Positions 34,560 to 37,031 of a DNA stretch of 37,031 nt are shown here, piece by piece. Position numbers and translations under genes: made by a program. Positions within the stretch are counted from its first letter, which is position 1, and each line of letters starts with the position of its first letter. The stretch spans positions 1-37,031 of the forward strand of contig JBNKVX010000032.1 of NCBI GenBank assembly GCA_050299435.1. The letters run 5' to 3'. This stretch comes from 1162T-S-0a-05 sp050299435. GTDB lineage: Bacteria; Pseudomonadota; Gammaproteobacteria; Pseudomonadales; Cellvibrionaceae. Under the pieces are notes generated by a model. That model was not told the origin of the DNA and made no database searches. It saw nothing but the letters and a program-made list of their open reading frames with translations.

Positions 34560-35576
34560 ATGAAGGTTTATTACGATAAAGATTGTGATCTATCGATTAT
34601 TCAAGCGCTGAAAGTCACTATCGTGGGTTACGGTTCCCAAGGGCATGCTCATGCAAACAACTTGAAGGATTCCGGTGTAGACGTAACTGTTGCATTGCGT
34701 CCAGGATCAGCTTCTGCAGCTAAAGCTGAAGCAGCAGGTTTGAAGGTCAGCAATGTTGCCGATGCGGTAGCAAATGCCGATGTGGTGATGATATTGACTC
34801 CTGATGAGTTTCAGTCACATCTCTATAAGAATGAAGTTGAGCCTAATATTAAACAGGGTGCTACTCTGGCCTTTGCTCACGGCTTTTCCATTCATTACAA
34901 CCAAGTGGTTCCGCGCGGTGATTTAGACGTTATTATGGTCGCACCTAAAGCACCTGGTCATACAGTTCGAAATGAGTATGTTAAGGGCGGTGGTATTCCC
35001 GATCTAATCGCTATTTTTCAAGATGCTTCAGGTAAGGCAAAAAATGTTGCGCTTTCTTATGCCTCTGCCATTGGCGGTGGTCGAACTGGTATCATTGAAA
35101 CGACCTTTAAGGATGAAACAGAGACGGATCTGTTTGGTGAGCAAGCTGTGCTGTGCGGTGGTTGTGTTGAACTGGTCAAAGCAGGTTTTGAAACACTTGT
35201 CGATGCTGGGTATGCGCCCGAGATGGCTTACTTTGAGTGTTTGCATGAATTGAAACTCATTGTTGATTTGATGTACGAAGGTGGTATCGCCAACATGAAC
35301 TACTCCATTTCTAACAATGCAGAGTATGGTGAATACGTAACGGGCCCTAAAGTGATTAATGAAGAGTCTCGAGAAGCGATGAAACAAGCGCTAAAAGATA
35401 TTCAAAATGGCGAGTATGCCAAGCAGTTTGTGTTGGAAGGTGCGTCTAATTATCCTTCTATGACAGCTTATCGGCGTAACAATGCTGCTCATGGTATCGA
35501 GCAGGTTGGGGAGAAGTTGCGTGCAATGATGCCCTGGATAGAGTCGAATAAAATTATCGACAAGGCCAAAAATTGA
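34560..35576 (+). CDS. ilvC: Ketol-acid reductoisomerase, class I (short form)
   Basis: IlvC isomerises and reduces acetolactate and acetohydroxybutyrate with NADPH and magnesium. The 338-residue product is the class I form (E. coli has the 491-residue class II). The Rossmann motif is VGYGSQGHAHANNL. A cofactor-selecting loop, ALRPGSASAAKAEAAG, suits NADPH. Metal-binding residues D190 and E194 lie in DETETDLFGEQ, and E226 and E230 in YFECLHE. AGAGGAG lies 5-10 bases before the ATG. It is followed by a strong terminator and pssA. IlvY control of a class I IlvC differs from enterobacteria, where IlvY controls class II. Confidence 0.96.
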   Translation: MKVYYDKDCDLSIIQALKVTIVGYGSQGHAHANNLKDSGVDVTVALRPGSASAAKAEAAGLKVSNVADAVANADVVMILTPDEFQSHLYKNEVEPNIKQGATLAFAHGFSIHYNQVVPRGDLDVIMVAPKAPGHTVRNEYVKGGGIPDLIAIFQDASGKAKNVALSYASAIGGGRTGIIETTFKDETETDLFGEQAVLCGGCVELVKAGFETLVDAGYAPEMAYFECLHELKLIVDLMYEGGIANMNYSISNNAEYGEYVTGPKVINEESREAMKQALKDIQNGEYAKQFVLEGASNYPSMTAYRRNNAAHGIEQVGEKLRAMMPWIESNKIIDKAKN

Positions 35577-35584
35577 TACTATTG

Positions 35585-35611
35585 AAAACGCGGCAAAGGC
35601 CGCGTTTTTTT
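35585..35611 (+). terminator. Rho-independent terminator of ilvC
   Basis: Stem AACGCGGC (35587-35594) / GCCGCGTT (35599-35606), loop AAAG, followed by seven Ts (35605-35611) on the plus strand and preceded by As. It is only 41 bases before pssA, so pssA depends on read-through or on a promoter inside this short gap. Confidence 0.93.
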
Positions 35612-35651
35612 ATTGGTATGAGGAAAGTGAAATCTCAAAGAAAAGGTTGGT

Positions 35652-36560
35652 ATGACAGGAACAGAGGAAATTAATCAAGCTGACGAAGTTGGTGCGGCCG
35701 AAGAAAAAGCCACCACCTTGGCAAAAAAAGAAAAGTTTAAGGTGGATGAAGAGTTGGCTTTGGAAGTGCCGGAGGTATTGCCGGTTGACGAGCACGTTGA
35801 AGAAGTCTCTGAAAACGGCAAAAAAGTTCAACGGAAAGGTGTGTACTTGCTGCCCAATCTAGTGACTACCGGAGCATTGTTTGGCGGCTTTTATGCAATA
35901 GTCGCCGCAATGAATGGCGATTTTGCCCACGCTGCATTAGCGATTTTTGCTGCACAAATTCTTGACGGTTTTGATGGGCGTGTTGCACGTATGACAAACA
36001 CCGAGAGTGCATTCGGCACGGAGTACGATAGTTTGTCAGATATGGTTTCTTTTGGTCTTGCCCCTGCCATGGTTGTATTTAGTTGGGGATTGGCACCTTT
36101 GGGGAAATTTGGCTGGGCTGCGGCTTTTATTTTTATTGCCTGCGCAGCTTTGCGATTGGCGCGGTTTAATACTCAAAAATCCACAAGTGATGCAAATTAC
36201 TTTACGGGTTTGGCCAGCCCTCCCGCAGCGACATTGATGGCTTCAGGCGTATGGCTGGGCAGTGATCTTGAAGTGACAACAACTGTCTCGGTTATAGCAG
36301 CCGTAATAACGACCTTTGTGGGCTTGATGATGGTGTCAAACATCCGCTATTTAAGTTTTAAGGGGCTGGATTCAAATAGGCGTGTCCCCTTTGTTGCAAT
36401 GCTGATTGTGGTAATGGTGTTGATTGCAGTAATGATTGAGTTTCGCGTGTTATTTTTATTGGCATTTGTCTATGCCTTAAGTGGTCCGGTTGTTTGGCTT
36501 TGGGAAAAGCTACCTTCTATCGATCGCGGTAAAAAGAAGGCGGAGGAAAAGGAAGCCTGA
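35652..36560 (+). CDS. pssA: CDP-diacylglycerol--serine O-phosphatidyltransferase (CDP-alcohol phosphatidyltransferase family)
   Basis: PssA makes phosphatidylserine, the precursor of phosphatidylethanolamine, in the inner membrane. The 302-residue product has the full CDP-alcohol motif: D105-xx-D108-G-xx-A112-R113, G122-xxx-D126-xxx-D130 (DGFDGRVAR and GTEYDSLSD). Seven or so hydrophobic segments follow. This is the polytopic type II enzyme, unlike the E. coli enzyme, which is a phospholipase-D type. A hydrophilic, Glu/Lys-rich N-terminal extension of about 62 residues precedes the first membrane segment and is unusual. AAGG precedes the ATG. The location after ilvC matches Pseudomonas. Confidence 0.92.
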   Translation: MTGTEEINQADEVGAAEEKATTLAKKEKFKVDEELALEVPEVLPVDEHVEEVSENGKKVQRKGVYLLPNLVTTGALFGGFYAIVAAMNGDFAHAALAIFAAQILDGFDGRVARMTNTESAFGTEYDSLSDMVSFGLAPAMVVFSWGLAPLGKFGWAAAFIFIACAALRLARFNTQKSTSDANYFTGLASPPAATLMASGVWLGSDLEVTTTVSVIAAVITTFVGLMMVSNIRYLSFKGLDSNRRVPFVAMLIVVMVLIAVMIEFRVLFLLAFVYALSGPVVWLWEKLPSIDRGKKKAEEKEA

Positions 36561-36617
36561 TTTCGAGTCTGTTTTGAGGCTTGGGACATTCTCGTCTATA
36601 GTCTATTCACTATCAAT

Positions 36618-36667
36618 AAAACGCTCTATGTTTGGCCAGTTTCCTGGTCAAGTTTGAGCGTTTTTTT
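36618..36667 (+). terminator. Two-tier terminator after pssA, before the rRNA operon
   Basis: An outer stem AAAACGCTC (36618-36626) / GAGCGTTTT (36656-36664) encloses an inner hairpin TTGGCCAG (36632-36639) / CTGGTCAA (36644-36651) with one G-T pair. Seven Ts follow (36661-36667). It ends pssA transcription and insulates the strong rRNA promoter that begins about 40 bases further on. Confidence 0.8.
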
Positions 36668-36686
36668 GTTCTGGAAATCGGCATCA

Positions 36687-36733
36687 AAATTAATAAATTA
36701 ATCTGTTGCATGCTGATTCCAAATGCGTATAAT
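36687..36733 (+). promoter_or_regulatory. rRNA operon promoter with UP-like element
   Basis: TTGCAT (36706-36711) and a perfect TATAAT (36728-36733), 16 bases apart, precede a GCGC discriminator right after the -10, which is typical of rrn promoters under stringent (ppGpp) control. Upstream, AAAATTAATAAATTAATC (about 36687-36703) is a strongly AT-rich stretch like an UP element. Transcription should start near 36740. A Fis site cannot be judged by eye. Confidence 0.75.
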
Positions 36734-36742
36734 GCGCAACCC

Positions 36743-36780
36743 GCAGCCTAGGAGAAGCAGGCTGCAAGCTCTTTAACAAT
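36743..36780 (+). promoter_or_regulatory. rRNA leader hairpin and boxA antitermination site
   Basis: A perfect 7-bp hairpin (GCAGCCT 36743-36749, AGGCTGC 36759-36765) is followed by GCTCTTTAACA (36768-36778). That closely matches boxA (TGCTCTTTA), where NusB and S10 bind to prevent premature termination in rRNA operons. The hairpin just before may correspond to boxB. Confidence 0.75.
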
Positions 36781-36890
36781 TTGATCAAGCAATGCGTGTG
36801 GGCACTTGCGGGTTGGAAGGTTGTAGCCCTTTACTGAGTAGTAAGAGTAGAGGGAAAGAACCATTCAGCAAACAAGTAGCCTGACAATTC

Positions 36891-36904
36891 ATTACGTACG
36901 TAAT
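36891..36904. repeat. Perfect 14-bp palindrome in the rRNA leader
   Basis: ATTACGTACGTAAT is a self-complementary 14-mer in the spacer between boxA and the 16S gene. It may form a small stem in the precursor RNA or be chance; no function is known to me. Confidence 0.4.
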
Positions 36905-36985
36905 TAAGGTTTAAGTTAACTGTTTGACTGAGACAAAATTAGAGTTTCATTCAGCTTGTAAAGTGGATGCGAATTCGAACTCTTT

Positions 36986-37031
36986 AAACTGAAGAGTTTG
37001 ATCATGGCTCAGATTGAACGCTGGCGGCAGG
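36986..37031 (+). rRNA. rrs: 16S ribosomal RNA, 5' end only
   Basis: The sequence AAACTGAAGAGTTTGATC and the following ATGGCTCAG, then ATTGAACGCTGGCGGCAGG, is the universal bacterial 16S 5' end (27F region), with the gammaproteobacterial TTGAAC. The mature end is placed near 36986 by comparison with E. coli (AAATTGAAGAG). The gene runs off the window. Bases 36978-36984 (AACTCTT) can pair with 36992-36998 (AAGAGTT) at the start of the RNA, a leader-16S helix that may act during maturation. Confidence 0.98.

Noticed and set aside
1..37031. CRISPR arrays, insertion sequences, prophage, integrons, defence systems, tRNA genes
   Set aside because: No regularly spaced direct repeats, transposase or integrase motifs, terminal inverted repeats or cloverleaf sequences were seen; the gene content is core metabolic and structural.

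Overview
The window reads as ordinary, well-conserved chromosome of a gammaproteobacterium. The gene content and order (murJ-ribF-ileS-lspA-ispH next to the minor-pilin genes and pilSR; bamD-rluD-pgeF-clpB; ilvI-ilvH-ilvC-pssA next to an rRNA operon) match the arrangement I know from Pseudomonas. The moderate base composition and several differences in detail suggest a marine relative, perhaps Cellvibrionales-like. That placement is inference from memory of synteny, not a database result. I see no insertion sequence, prophage, CRISPR array, toxin-antitoxin pair or restriction system. Layout: (1) 1-2.6 kb, the end of aceE and all of aceF, subunits of pyruvate dehydrogenase. (2) 2.7-3.4 kb, a lone OmpA-like envelope protein on the minus strand with its own terminator. 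(3) 3.6-10.5 kb, murJ (interrupted by an assembly gap of Ns), ribF, ileS, lspA and ispH: lipid II flipping, flavin synthesis, Ile-tRNA charging, lipoprotein maturation and isoprenoid synthesis. (4) 10.7-17.5 kb, a type IV pilus priming operon (fimU-like, pilV, pilW, pilX, pilY1, pilE) with overlapping genes, facing a second FimT-type pseudopilin and the pilS-pilR two-component system. (5) 21.2-26.3 kb, nadE, bamD, rluD, pgeF and a DUF3313-like secreted protein. (6) 26.4-30.8 kb, clpB with a heat-shock-like promoter and a strong bidirectional terminator, a DUF4124 protein and an NAD-dependent epimerase-like protein. (7) 30.85-35.6 kb, branched-chain amino acid synthesis: a long structured leader with two tiny coupled ORFs, ilvI(B), ilvH(N), the regulator ilvY and divergent ilvC. 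(8) 35.65-37 kb, pssA, a two-tier terminator, an rRNA promoter with leader, and the first bases of 16S rRNA. The most noteworthy signal is the roughly 400-base leader upstream of the acetolactate synthase genes. A strong ribosome-binding site drives a 7-codon ORF whose stop overlaps the start of a 56-codon ORF. That second ORF ends in a run rich in Leu/Ile/Val codons, right at the ribosome-binding site of ilvI. The leader also contains several inverted repeats, two of them mutually exclusive. It looks like a cis-acting control element for branched-chain amino acid synthesis. The other points of interest are the IlvY operator-like repeats at ilvC, the flipped orientation of the minor-pilin block, the missing fkpB and rpsT neighbours, and the overlapping 3' ends of nadE and bamD.
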